Shown in pieces: positions 10,459 through 18,152 of a DNA stretch of 64,000 nucleotides; positions within the stretch are counted from its first letter, which is position 1, and every line of letters begins with the position of its first letter. The stretch comes from Microthrixaceae bacterium (GTDB lineage: Bacteria; Actinomycetota; Acidimicrobiia; Acidimicrobiales; Acidimicrobilacustridaceae), in the NCBI GenBank assembly GCA_947446975.1, contig CANFHM010000001.1, positions 1-64,000 on the forward strand, given 5' to 3'. Made by a program: the position numbers and the translations under genes. The notes under the pieces are model-generated. The model did not search any database. It was not told the DNA's origin and saw nothing but the letters and a program-made list of their open reading frames with translations.

Positions 10459-11447
10459 CAGAGACTCGTTCCGGTGGGGAGCAGGAACCCATCGATACCA
10501 CCGACGGGCAGGAGTCGAGCGTCTTCGGTGACGAACAGCGCCGACAGCCCGGCTCGTTCGAGCAGTTCGGTCCCCGCCTCGGAGCCGGCGATCAGCGCCG
10601 CCTTGGCATGGACCTCGGCCCACATGGCCTCGGCGGCCACGACGGTGACCGCCAGCAGGTCGGAGACGGCCGGGCGGCCGGTGCGGGGATCGATGAGGTG
10701 ATGGGCCGCACCGGCGGGAGTGGTCCATCGGCGGCGGGCACGGGAGCTCGTGGCCACCGCTCCCCGATCGAGGACGAGCAGGGCGAGATCGGTGCCGGGG
10801 TGCGCCGGATCGTCGACGGCGACCGCCCAGGGTTCGTCCGCGGCACGGGCCCCGAACACCACCATGTCGCCCCCGAGGTCGACGCATCCCCCGGGGACGC
10901 CGGTGCGTTCCAGGGAGGCGGCCACGATGTCCGCGGCCCGCCCCTTGCCGATCCCACCGAGATCGAGCTGCATGGCCGCCGGGAGGGTGACGAAGAAGGT
11001 CTCATCGTCGAACCTGATCTCGGTGGGCAGGACCCCGCTCGGCGAAGGATCACCGGCCCCGGCACCCGCATCGGCATCAGCGCTCCCGGGGATCACCGCT
11101 GCGCCCGGGGATGCCGCTGCCAGCTGTTCGAAGCTGCGGTCGTACCCGGCGCCGCGCAGGGCGTCGAGCAGTGTGGGGTCGAACAGACAGCCGGTGAGGC
11201 GCCATGCATCCACGGCGGCACCGATCAGGGCGAAGGTGTCAGGGCTCACCCCGATAGCCGAACCGGCGCCGGCGTTCAGCACCATCAGCTCGCTGTCGGG
11301 CCGGAACCGCGACCACAAAGCCTCGAGCTGGCGCACGGTGGTCTCGGCCTGTTCGGCCGACCTCTGCGCCGACCCGACATCGGGGGCGGTGATCGTGATC
11401 GTGCACTCGCTGCCCATGGCGGCGAACCGGTGGACCGATTCGATCAT
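10458..11447 (-). CDS. apbE: FAD:protein FMN transferase (ApbE)
   Basis: 329 residues. ApbE hallmarks are LDLGGIGKGRAADIV (near residue 160), GGCVDLGGDMVVFG (near 190) and HHLIDPRTGRPA with the conserved His-Asp-Pro (near 260). The enzyme covalently attaches FMN to Ser/Thr of extracytoplasmic redox proteins using FAD and Mg2+. There is no obvious lipobox or signal peptide at the N-terminus (MIESVHRFAAMGSECTIT), unlike many secreted ApbE proteins, so its side of the membrane is unclear. A small insertion rich in Ala/Asp occurs near residues 120-140. It lies between a secreted low-complexity gene and the heme protein. Confidence 0.9.
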   Translation of the reverse strand: MIESVHRFAAMGSECTITITAPDVGSAQRSAEQAETTVRQLEALWSRFRPDSELMVLNAGAGSAIGVSPDTFALIGAAVDAWRLTGCLFDPTLLDALRGAGYDRSFEQLAAASPGAAVIPGSADADAGAGAGDPSPSGVLPTEIRFDDETFFVTLPAAMQLDLGGIGKGRAADIVAASLERTGVPGGCVDLGGDMVVFGARAADEPWAVAVDDPAHPGTDLALLVLDRGAVATSSRARRRWTTPAGAAHHLIDPRTGRPAVSDLLAVTVVAAEAMWAEVHAKAALIAGSEAGTELLERAGLSALFVTEDARLLPVGGIDGFLLPTGTSL

Positions 11448-11451
11448 GGGA

Positions 11452-11907
11452 TCAGCTGGCGCGGGTGCGTGCGACCGTGGTGGGAGGCGTGGTGACCCGC
11501 GGGGTGGTCGGGGTCGGGGCGGGTGCGACGGTCGTGGGCGCCGGGGTCGGGGCCACCGGTTGGCTCACCGTCTGGGCCGGTGCGGTGCGGACCTGCGATG
11601 CCGGGCTCGATACCGGGGCCGTGCCCTGCGCCGGTGCGGTGGCAGGAGCGGTGACGACCGGCGCTGCCGGATCGACGGGAGGCGCCGACGCAGGCACGGT
11701 GCCGGCCACGGCAGGGGCACCGCCGGTGACATCGACGGCGACGGGAGCGGGTTCGGACGCCGGGGCGTTCATGGCCAGCGCCGCGATGATCGTGCAGGTG
11801 GCGGCCAGACTCAGGCCGGTGACGAAGGCGCGCGACGCCGGAGCGGCAGACCCCTTCTGACGGCGGGGAGTCCCCGGCGCCACCGACCCGGGGGTGTCGG
11901 GGGCCAT
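11452..11907 (-). CDS. Membrane-anchored Pro/Thr/Ala/Val-rich protein, unknown
   Basis: 151 residues, not recognised as a family. A basic N-terminus (PRRQKGSAAPASR) is followed by one hydrophobic segment at about residues 26-48 (FVTGLSLAATCTIIAALAMN). The rest is a low-complexity extracytoplasmic tail of Pro, Ala, Thr and Val with repeated APAPT/TVAPAPTPTT patterns. This looks like a single-pass anchor with a wall-spanning spacer. It has no cysteine in the tail and no visible flavinylation motif. It sits three bases after the preceding secreted protein gene and four bases before apbE. Confidence 0.6.
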   Translation of the reverse strand: MAPDTPGSVAPGTPRRQKGSAAPASRAFVTGLSLAATCTIIAALAMNAPASEPAPVAVDVTGGAPAVAGTVPASAPPVDPAAPVVTAPATAPAQGTAPVSSPASQVRTAPAQTVSQPVAPTPAPTTVAPAPTPTTPRVTTPPTTVARTRAS

Positions 11908-11910
11908 GGC

Positions 11911-12411
11911 TCAGCGGATCCGTTCGCTGACGTGGACCTCTTCGAGCTGATGCGGGCTCTCGATCATGAAGGAATCGTCCTGGACATGATCGTCGAGGGA
12001 ACCCTCGATCTCATCAGAGGAGGACTCGACCTCGTGATCGACATGCGTGGTCGTCGGCACGGGGGTGGGTGCCGGAGACTCGACCACAGCCGGCGCCTCG
12101 GGCGAGGGGGCGGGCGTGGAGGCCACCCACGTGGAGCGGGGGGCGACAGGAGGGGCGGACACCTCGGGAGCGGTGGGGGCCTCGACCGGGGCCGGGGTCT
12201 CGCCGGGAAGGACCACCGAGATCGGCTGGGTGGCGGCGATGGAGGCGGGGGTGGACACGGCGAGTTCGGCGACGCGGGTGGCGTCGAGCTGACCGACATC
12301 GGCCTTCGGGCTGGCCGTGAGGATCCCGAGATTGGCTGCGACAGCGGCACCGGCGGTGATGACGACCAGTGCGGAGGATCCGGCGACGGTGAGGGCGAGG
12401 CGTCGATTCAT
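11911..12411 (-). CDS. Secreted or anchored low-complexity acidic protein, unknown
   Basis: 166 residues. It begins MNRRLALTVAGSSALVVITA, a basic start plus hydrophobic stretch with an Ala-rich end (GAAVAAN) that fits a signal peptide or anchor. The middle is Pro/Ala/Val-rich. The last 40 residues are acidic (HVDHEVESSSDEIEGSLDD and onward). First gene of the operon leading to apbE and the heme protein, divergent from the response regulator. ATG at 12411 is chosen because TACGAT lies seven bases upstream, the leaderless spacing seen elsewhere here; an in-frame ATG nine bases earlier is possible. No known domain is visible. Confidence 0.6.
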   Translation of the reverse strand: MNRRLALTVAGSSALVVITAGAAVAANLGILTASPKADVGQLDATRVAELAVSTPASIAATQPISVVLPGETPAPVEAPTAPEVSAPPVAPRSTWVASTPAPSPEAPAVVESPAPTPVPTTTHVDHEVESSSDEIEGSLDDHVQDDSFMIESPHQLEEVHVSERIR

Positions 12412-12418
12412 GCCCCGC

Positions 12419-12424
12419 ATCGTA
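12419..12424 (-). promoter_or_regulatory. -10 element for leaderless flavin/heme operon transcript
   Basis: TACGAT on the minus strand, seven bases before the ATG at 12411. It lies in the 103-base divergent spacer with the two-component system. Confidence 0.45.
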
Positions 12425-12474
12425 GGGAGGCTCGGGTGAGCGGGGAACCCCCGATGGGTAAAGGTTGCGCCAAA

Positions 12475-12490
12475 TCCCCCCTCAGGGGGA
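12475..12490. promoter_or_regulatory. Short inverted repeat upstream of the response regulator
   Basis: TCCCCC and GGGGGA flank a four-base CTCA loop, starting 40 bases before the response regulator start. In the divergent spacer it could be an operator for autoregulation or a stem in the mRNA leader; sequence alone cannot decide. Confidence 0.3.
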
Positions 12491-12514
12491 CATTCCCGTG
12501 CAACCCTGTGGGCC

Positions 12515-13207
12515 GTGCATGTGCTCCTTGTGGAAGACGACGACGCCATCGCAGTACCCCTCGCGAAGGGGCTCGAACGGCAGAACTTCACAGTCCGGCG
12601 CGAGGCCAGCGGTCTCGCCGCGGTCGACGCGATCACCGAGCCGCCAGCGCCGAACATCGTGCTGCTCGATCTCGGGCTCCCCGACATCGACGGCTACGAG
12701 GTCTGTCGACGCATCCGGGCCACCTCATCGGTACCGATCATCGTGGTCACGGCCCGCGGTGAGGAGATCGATCGCGTGCTCGGCCTCGAACTGGGTGCCG
12801 ACGACTACATCGTGAAGCCCTTCGGGTTCCGTGAGCTCGTCGCCAGGATCAACGCCGTCACCCGCCGCACCGCGGCGTCGGAGGAGCCCGAGGAACCGAT
12901 CGTCCATCTCAGCGGCGGCTTCGTCCTCGACAACCGAACCCGACGTGTCACCCGCGGCGACACCGAGATCGTGCTCACCCGCAAGGAGTTCGATCTGCTG
13001 GCGCTGCTGGCCACCGATCCCGGCGCCACCCACACCCGTGAGGAGATCCTCGAACAGGTCTGGGACGCCCACTGGTACGGCCCCACCAAGACCCTCGACG
13101 TGCACATCGCATCGCTGCGCAAGAAGCTCGACGATCATGAGCTCATCGAGACGGTCCGCGGCGTGGGGTTCCGTCTCCGCACCGCCGAGCTGCCCCCCAC
13201 CGCCTGA
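12515..13207 (+). CDS. OmpR/PhoB-family response regulator
   Basis: 230 residues. Receiver domain (1-120) starts HVLLVEDDDA, with phospho-acceptor Asp52 in LLDLGLPDIDG and the conserved Lys in DDYIVKPFGF. The C-terminal winged helix (about 130-225) ends with the typical LIETVRGVGFRL. It is encoded four bases before its histidine kinase. The divergent flavin/heme operon is its most likely target, by position only. Start is GTG at 12515; the stimulus is unknown. Confidence 0.92.
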   Translation: MHVLLVEDDDAIAVPLAKGLERQNFTVRREASGLAAVDAITEPPAPNIVLLDLGLPDIDGYEVCRRIRATSSVPIIVVTARGEEIDRVLGLELGADDYIVKPFGFRELVARINAVTRRTAASEEPEEPIVHLSGGFVLDNRTRRVTRGDTEIVLTRKEFDLLALLATDPGATHTREEILEQVWDAHWYGPTKTLDVHIASLRKKLDDHELIETVRGVGFRLRTAELPPTA

Positions 13208-13210
13208 CCC

Positions 13211-14593
13211 GTGGGACTCCGGCTCCTCGGAGCGATCCTGGCGATCACGCTGTTCGTCCTCGTGGCCCTCGAGGTGCCGCTGGCGGTCAACTACCGCGAC
13301 CGCCAGCTCGCCGAGCTCAAGAACGGGCTCGAACGTGATGCGTTCGTGCTGTCGTCCTATGTCCAGTCGAAGCTCGAGAACCCCGACACGAACGAACTCT
13401 CGACCATCGCGTTCAACTACAGCCGCGAGACCGAGGGACGGGTCGTGATCATCGCGGCGAACGGCGATGTGCTGGCCGACACCGATCCCCTGCGCGACGG
13501 CATCCGCAACTTCGCCACCCGACCCGAGGTCGCCGCCGCGCTCGAGCAGAAGGTGGCCAGCGGCTCGCGCTATTCCCAGTCGTTGAAGACCGGGCTCGTC
13601 TATGTGGCGGTGCCGGTGTCGCAGGGCAACGAGGTGGTCGGTGTCGTCCGCCTCAGCTACTCCACCTCACAGGTCGATGCCCGGGTGCACCAGTACTGGG
13701 CGCTGCTCGCGCTGGCCGGGGTGTTCACCCTGCTCGTGGCCTCGGTGATCGGCGTGCTGCTCGCCCGTTGGGTCACCCGTCCGCTCGGCGATCTCGCCGA
13801 TGTCGCCCGTGACATCGGCGACGGCGAGCTCGACGCCCGGGCTGATGCCAAGCACGGGCCACCCGAGGTGCGGGCGCTGGCGTCGTCGTTCAACTCCACC
13901 GCCGGCCGCCTCGAGAAGCTGCTCGTGGCCCAGGAGCAGTTCGTCGCCGACGCCTCCCATCAGCTGCGCACCCCGTTGACCGCGCTGCGCCTGCGCCTCG
14001 AGATGATCGAGGCGGAGATCGACGGCCCCGCCCTCGATGATCTGGAGGCGGCGCATTCCGAGGTGCTGCGCATGTCGCGTCTCGTCGACGGCCTGCTCGC
14101 ACTCGCCCGGGCCGAACGCGCCCCCGGGGCCGGGCCGACGCGCATCGAACTGAGCGAGGTGATCGCCGAGCGTCGCACCACATGGGAACCCATCGCCCAT
14201 GAACGGGCGGTGGAGATCCTGCTCACCGGTGGTTCGGCCACCGCCACCTTCGACGCCGACTCGCTCAGCCAGATCCTCGACAACTACATCGCCAACGCAC
14301 TCGAGCTGGCCCCCGCCGGCAGCACCCTGACGATCCGCACCGGTGTCGAGACCCACGGCAGCGAGACCTTCACCGCTGTGCATGTGATCGATCAGGGTCC
14401 GGGCATGACCGACGAGCAGCGCCAGCATGCCTTCGACCGCTTCTGGCGGGCCGAGGCCACCCGCAGCGAGCTCGGCGGCAGCGGCCTCGGTCTGGCGATC
14501 GTGCAGAAGCTGGCGGAGGCCGACGGCGGCCGGGCGGAACTGCGCGTGGCCCCCGGTGGCGGGGTCGATGCCGTGGTGCTCCTGCCGGGGTGA
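13211..14593 (+). CDS. Membrane sensor histidine kinase
   Basis: 460 residues. TM1 lies at residues 3-24. An extracytoplasmic sensor of about 130 residues follows and ends at TM2 (WALLALAGVFTLLVASVIGV). Then come HAMP, a dimerisation/phosphorylation helix with DASHQLRTPLT (His near residue 250), and an HATPase domain with N-box NYIANALELAP, DQGPGMT and GGSGLGLAIV. The sensor shape resembles small PAS-like/Cache domains. It pairs with the adjacent response regulator. GTG start three bases after the regulator stop. Confidence 0.9.
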   Translation: MGLRLLGAILAITLFVLVALEVPLAVNYRDRQLAELKNGLERDAFVLSSYVQSKLENPDTNELSTIAFNYSRETEGRVVIIAANGDVLADTDPLRDGIRNFATRPEVAAALEQKVASGSRYSQSLKTGLVYVAVPVSQGNEVVGVVRLSYSTSQVDARVHQYWALLALAGVFTLLVASVIGVLLARWVTRPLGDLADVARDIGDGELDARADAKHGPPEVRALASSFNSTAGRLEKLLVAQEQFVADASHQLRTPLTALRLRLEMIEAEIDGPALDDLEAAHSEVLRMSRLVDGLLALARAERAPGAGPTRIELSEVIAERRTTWEPIAHERAVEILLTGGSATATFDADSLSQILDNYIANALELAPAGSTLTIRTGVETHGSETFTAVHVIDQGPGMTDEQRQHAFDRFWRAEATRSELGGSGLGLAIVQKLAEADGGRAELRVAPGGGVDAVVLLPG

Positions 14594-14596
14594 TTG

Positions 14597-14614
14597 ACGC
14601 CCGTTGCCGGGCGT
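14597..14614 (+). terminator. Hairpin after the histidine kinase
   Basis: ACGCCCG (14597-14603) and CGGGCGT (14608-14614) around a TTGC loop, three bases after the kinase stop. No T-run; probable terminator separating the universal stress gene. Confidence 0.45.
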
Positions 14615-14651
14615 GGGAGCGTCACAGCGATCCGACAAGCCAGGAGAAGCC

Positions 14652-15437
14652 ATGCCGAACACCCTGCTCGTCCCCCTCGACGGCTCCGATCTCTCGGAAT
14701 CCGCACTGCCCGTCGCCGAGCAGCTGAGCGTCGGACTCGACAGCCCGGTCACCCTGCTCACCTCGGGCTGGGGCAGCACGGTCACTGATCTCGAGGGCTA
14801 TCTCGCCGCCAACGCCGCCATGCTCGGCACGGCCTGCAGCACCGTGGTCATCCCCGACACCTTCCCCGCCACCGCGATCGCCGGGGCGGTCCGATCCGCC
14901 GACGACACCGTGGTGATGGCCACCCACGGACGCACCGGGATCGGTCGGGCCCTGCTCGGATCCGTGGCCGAGGATCTCCTCCGGCGCACCGACAGCACCG
15001 TGGTGCTGCTCGGACCCAGCACCACGACCACCACCCCGATCGTCGGGGGCACGCTCGTGGTCACCACCGACGGTTCGGCCCGCTCTGCCCGGATCCTCCC
15101 GGTGGCCGCCCGTTGGGCCCGCGGCCTCGAGATGCGGATCATCGTCGTCACCGTCGCCGCACCGGGATCCGATGCACTGGCCGACGAGCTCGAGCGTGCT
15201 GCTGCCGCCTCGGTCGGGTTCTTCCGCAGTGAGGGGCTCGACGCCAGCCACGAGGCCCTCATCGGGGCCACCCCGGCGGAGACCATCGCCGCATTCGCCC
15301 GGCAGGTGCCCGCCGCGCTCATCGCCATGTGCACCCACGGGCGCACGGGCCTCGGCCGCACGGCACTCGGCAGCACCACCATCAAGGTCGTGCACAGCTC
15401 CACCTGCCCGGTCGTGGTGATCCGCACCAGCGACTGA
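14652..15437 (+). CDS. Tandem universal stress protein (UspA) domains
   Basis: 261 residues with two Usp domains. Each ends in an ATP-binding type glycine motif: THGRTGIGRALLGSVAEDLL near residue 97 and THGRTGLGRTALGSTT near 235. Tandem, ATP-binding Usp proteins are common in actinobacteria, where they respond to hypoxia, starvation or redox stress in the cytoplasm. Start at the ATG with AGGAGA five bases upstream, one of the clear Shine-Dalgarno starts in the window. Flanked by hairpins on both sides, so likely a single-gene unit. Confidence 0.9.
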   Translation: MPNTLLVPLDGSDLSESALPVAEQLSVGLDSPVTLLTSGWGSTVTDLEGYLAANAAMLGTACSTVVIPDTFPATAIAGAVRSADDTVVMATHGRTGIGRALLGSVAEDLLRRTDSTVVLLGPSTTTTTPIVGGTLVVTTDGSARSARILPVAARWARGLEMRIIVVTVAAPGSDALADELERAAAASVGFFRSEGLDASHEALIGATPAETIAAFARQVPAALIAMCTHGRTGLGRTALGSTTIKVVHSSTCPVVVIRTSD

Positions 15438-15444
15438 ACGAACC

Positions 15445-15464
15445 GGCGGATCATCGGATCCGCC
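15445..15464 (+). terminator. Hairpin after the universal stress gene
   Basis: GGCGGATC (15445-15452) and GATCCGCC (15457-15464) with ATCG loop, seven bases after the stop. An eight-base-pair perfect stem. Confidence 0.5.
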
Positions 15465-15611
15465 CTGTGGTCGGCCCCAGAGTTCGCCGAGAATTCACCC
15501 TCCCATCACCGCAGACACCTCCTGTTCGCGCGGCGAACGGCCAAGATCGCCGCTGGTACGGTGCCCTGCTGCTCCGGGAAGGCGGTTTGTGATGAATCCG
15601 ACGCTCACCTC

Positions 15612-15617
15612 TAGCCT
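15612..15617 (+). promoter_or_regulatory. -10 element for leaderless phosphatase transcript
   Basis: TAGCCT, seven bases, then GTG at 15625. It makes the in-frame ATG at 15589 unlikely as the start, because that would lie upstream of the promoter. Confidence 0.5.
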
Positions 15618-15624
15618 CCGCTCC

Positions 15625-16398
15625 GTGACCGGACCCCTCGACGACGCCACTGCCGACCATCCCGACCGCCAGCTCCCGTTCCGCAGCACGTTCAACTTCC
15701 GCGACCTCGGCGGCTACCGGGCCCGGGCGGGTCAGACCGTGCGCTGGCGCACGCTGTTCCGGGCCGATGCGCTCCATCGCATGGACACCGAGGAGCTCGC
15801 CGAGCTCCGGGGTCTCGACGTGCGCACCGTGCTCGATCTGCGCACCCGGGCCGAGCTCGACGAGGGTCGCATCGAGGCCGACCATCTCGGGATCACCCAC
15901 TTCCACATGCCCGTGCTCGGTCTGGTCTGGGAACCCGAGGATCTCGATCCCGACGCCGATGCGGGGGTCGTGCTCGGCGAGCTCTACATCGACATGCTCA
16001 CCGTGGGCGCCCCGGCCCTGGCCGCCGCCCTCGACACGCTCGCCTCGGAGGAACGTCTCCCGGCGGTGTTCCACTGCGCCGCCGGCAAGGACCGCACGGG
16101 CGTGCTCGCCGCCATCGTGCTGTCGCTGCTCGGCGTGGACGAGTCGATCATCGTCGCCGACTACCACCGCACGGCGGCCTCGATGGATGCGCTCATGGAA
16201 CGGCTGGCCACCGAGCGGCCCGAGACCTGGACGGCGATGACCTCCCAGCCCTCGCCCTACATGAAGACTCCGCCCGAGGCCATGACCGGCTTCCTCGCCC
16301 ATGTGCGGGCCGAGCACGGTTCTGTCCTGGGCTATGTCCGCAGCATCGGGGTGTCGGCCGACACCATCGAGGCGATCAATCGCAATCTGCTGGTCTGA
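15625..16398 (+). CDS. Protein tyrosine/serine phosphatase
   Basis: 257 residues of the bacterial dual-specificity phosphatase family. The N-terminal signature FRSTFNFRDLGGYR is typical. The catalytic P-loop HCAAGKDRTG provides the nucleophilic Cys and the Arg of C-x5-R. Acidic residues upstream (around LGLVWEPEDLDPD) may supply the general acid. Homologues dephosphorylate protein Tyr/Ser or phosphoinositides. Expressed alone; the GTG start is chosen from the adjacent TAGCCT element. The true substrate cannot be told from sequence. Confidence 0.88.
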   Translation: MTGPLDDATADHPDRQLPFRSTFNFRDLGGYRARAGQTVRWRTLFRADALHRMDTEELAELRGLDVRTVLDLRTRAELDEGRIEADHLGITHFHMPVLGLVWEPEDLDPDADAGVVLGELYIDMLTVGAPALAAALDTLASEERLPAVFHCAAGKDRTGVLAAIVLSLLGVDESIIVADYHRTAASMDALMERLATERPETWTAMTSQPSPYMKTPPEAMTGFLAHVRAEHGSVLGYVRSIGVSADTIEAINRNLLV

Positions 16399-16428
16399 TC
16401 CGCCCCGCTCCGGGTGCCTCGACCCGGG

Positions 16429-16779
16429 TCAGCGGCGACGACGACGGCGAAGGACGATCGCCAGCACCGCCATGGTGAGCCCGGCACCGGCGAGCAGCAG
16501 GAGCCGGGTGCGGGAACGCTCCGCCGCCGAGACCTGCGTGGGCACATAGGGCGCCTCGGGCACCGGTGCGGGGATCGGCTGGACTGCCGGTTCGACGGCC
16601 GGTTCGACGGCCGGCTCGACGGCCGGTTCGGTCGTCGCCTCGGTCATCGGCTCTGGTGCAGTGGTGATGATCGGTTCGACGACCGGTTCGGGTGCACCGA
16701 GCAGCGCATCGACCGGGGCCGGCGCATCCTCGGCCACAACCGGACGGGGCCGCGCGCGTTGGGGGTCGTAGCCGGCCAT
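16429..16779 (-). CDS. Small tail-anchored protein with EPAV repeats, ParA neighbour
   Basis: 116 residues, family not recognised. Residues 1-45 are Pro/Arg/Ala-rich. Residues 46-70 contain four near-identical EPAV tetrapeptides encoded by 12-base DNA repeats. A single hydrophobic helix (LLLLAGAGLTMAVLAIVL) follows at about 92-110 and ends with six arginines. The charge pattern predicts a C-terminal tail anchor with the repeat region on one side of the membrane. Its ATG overlaps the parA stop by one base, so it is translationally coupled to parA and could be the membrane adaptor of that ATPase, which is inference. Confidence 0.55.
   Translation of the reverse strand: MAGYDPQRARPRPVVAEDAPAPVDALLGAPEPVVEPIITTAPEPMTEATTEPAVEPAVEPAVEPAVQPIPAPVPEAPYVPTQVSAAERSRTRLLLLAGAGLTMAVLAIVLRRRRRR
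16586..16633. repeat. Four 12-base tandem repeats encoding EPAV
   Basis: GCCGGTTCGACG repeated with small changes (third copy has C for T, fourth diverges at its end). The period is in frame and gives the EPAV units of the ParA-linked protein. Such repeats can vary in copy number by slippage. Confidence 0.8.
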
Positions 16780-17582
16780 CAGTGCTGCTCCGCCGCTGGG
16801 GTGCGCCCGACCAGTTCCGGTGCGATGGCGTTGAGCAGCACATCGAACTCGCGGGCGGCGTCGGCGGCACCGGATCGGTTGCCGACCGCATGGATGGGGA
16901 GCGACTGGGCCGAGGCCTCGGCCACGGCGGCCCGCAGATGCACCGGCGGATGGACCTGATCGCCGTACTGGTCGAGCAGCTGCGTGTGCCAGTAGTGGGC
17001 ATCACGGGTGCGTCCGAGCCGGTTGACCGCCACCCCGGCCACGGTGAGCGCATCGCCCCGACGGGACGCGATACGGGCGATGGTGCGCTGGATCTGGGCC
17101 ACGCCGTCGCAGGCCCAGGCCCCCGGTTCGGTGACGATGAGCGCGCGATCAGCGGCGAACAGGCCGTTGATGGTGAGCAGCCCGAGCGAGGGCGGGCAGT
17201 CGATCACGACGAGGTCGTGAGCGTGTCCCTCGAGGGCGATGGCGAGGCGATCCTGAGCACCGATGGGATCGTTGGCCAGCAGCGGTTCACGGGTGGCCAG
17301 GGCGGGCGTGCTGGCCACGACCCTCGGCACCGAACCACCGGGAAGCACCCAGGTGGAGTCGACGGCGAGCGACCCGATGACCCCGGGCCGGTCGAGGTCG
17401 AGGGCGCCGTCGACGGTGGTGGGGGGCTCCCAGACACCGAGACCGCTGGTGGCATTGGCCTGCGGGTCGAGATCGATGACGAGCACCGACGCACCCCGGG
17501 CCGCCGCCGCCGAGGCGAGTCCGAGCGCCACGGTGGTCTTGCCCACCCCGCCCTTCTGGTTCACGACCGCTACGACCGGCAT
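16779..17582 (-). CDS. ParA/MinD-family ATPase without a ParB neighbour
   Basis: 267 residues. The deviant Walker A is QKGGVGKTT with Lys10 and Lys15, Walker A' is VLVIDLDPQAN and Walker B is LVVIDCPPSLG. All point to a ParA-type ATPase that dimerises on ATP and binds DNA non-specifically. No ParB, parS-like site or origin genes are nearby, so this is an orphan ParA. Such proteins often position cargo other than chromosomes, such as polar or membrane complexes. The coupled downstream tail-anchored protein is the only candidate partner here. Leaderless start: TACCGT six bases before the ATG. Confidence 0.88.
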   Translation of the reverse strand: MPVVAVVNQKGGVGKTTVALGLASAAAARGASVLVIDLDPQANATSGLGVWEPPTTVDGALDLDRPGVIGSLAVDSTWVLPGGSVPRVVASTPALATREPLLANDPIGAQDRLAIALEGHAHDLVVIDCPPSLGLLTINGLFAADRALIVTEPGAWACDGVAQIQRTIARIASRRGDALTVAGVAVNRLGRTRDAHYWHTQLLDQYGDQVHPPVHLRAAVAEASAQSLPIHAVGNRSGAADAAREFDVLLNAIAPELVGRTPAAEQH

Positions 17583-17588
17583 CCCGAC

Positions 17589-17594
17589 ACGGTA
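17589..17594 (-). promoter_or_regulatory. -10 element for leaderless parA-like transcript
   Basis: TACCGT on the minus strand, six bases before the ATG at 17582. Confidence 0.5.
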
Positions 17595-17670
17595 CCCCCT
17601 CACCCGACCGGACCCCACAACTGTCCCCCGTCCGGGAATAGAACGACCTCCGGGGACGCTGACCATCGTC

Positions 17671-18126
17671 ATGACCGCACTCGAAGGTTCCCCCGCGCCC
17701 GATTTCACCCTGCAGGACCAGAACGGCACCAGCATCACGCTCTCGTCGCTGCGGGGGCAGTGGGCGATCGTGTACTTCTACCCGAAGGATGACACCCCGG
17801 GCTGCACCGCCGAGTCCTGCTCGTTCCGCGACAGCTTCGAGGCGTTCACCGATGTCGGCGCCCGGGTGGTGGGCATCAGTTCGGACTCGGTGGATTCCCA
17901 TCGGGCCTTCGCCGAGAAGTACAACCTCCCCTTCATGCTGCTCTCCGACACCGGTGGCGCCGTGCGCAAGCAGTGGGGCGTCGGTCGCACGCTCGGCCTC
18001 ATCCCCGGGCGGGTCACCTACGTGATCGACCCCGAGGGTGTGGTGCGCAAGCGCTTCTCGTCCCAGTTCTCGCCGAAGAAGCACATCGACGAGGCCCTCG
18101 CCGTGATCAGCCCCGCCGGGGTCTGA
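17671..18126 (+). CDS. bcp: BCP/PrxQ-type thioredoxin-dependent peroxiredoxin
   Basis: 151 residues. The peroxidatic cysteine is Cys45 in DDTPGCTAESC, with the atypical 2-Cys resolving cysteine Cys50 five residues later, the same spacing as E. coli BCP. The enzyme reduces hydrogen and organic peroxides in the cytoplasm with thioredoxin as reductant. Start set at MTALEGSPAPDFTL, the usual family N-terminus. Divergent from parA by 88 bases; a GACCAT sequence ten bases upstream is only a weak -10. Confidence 0.92.
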   Translation: MTALEGSPAPDFTLQDQNGTSITLSSLRGQWAIVYFYPKDDTPGCTAESCSFRDSFEAFTDVGARVVGISSDSVDSHRAFAEKYNLPFMLLSDTGGAVRKQWGVGRTLGLIPGRVTYVIDPEGVVRKRFSSQFSPKKHIDEALAVISPAGV

Positions 18127-18152
18127 TCCCGACCCTCTCCGGGCTGGGCCGG

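Noticed and set aside
16586-16633. Tandem repeats as a small CRISPR array
   Set aside because: The period is 12 bases with no spacers, in frame with EPAV units in a coding region, and no cas genes are near.
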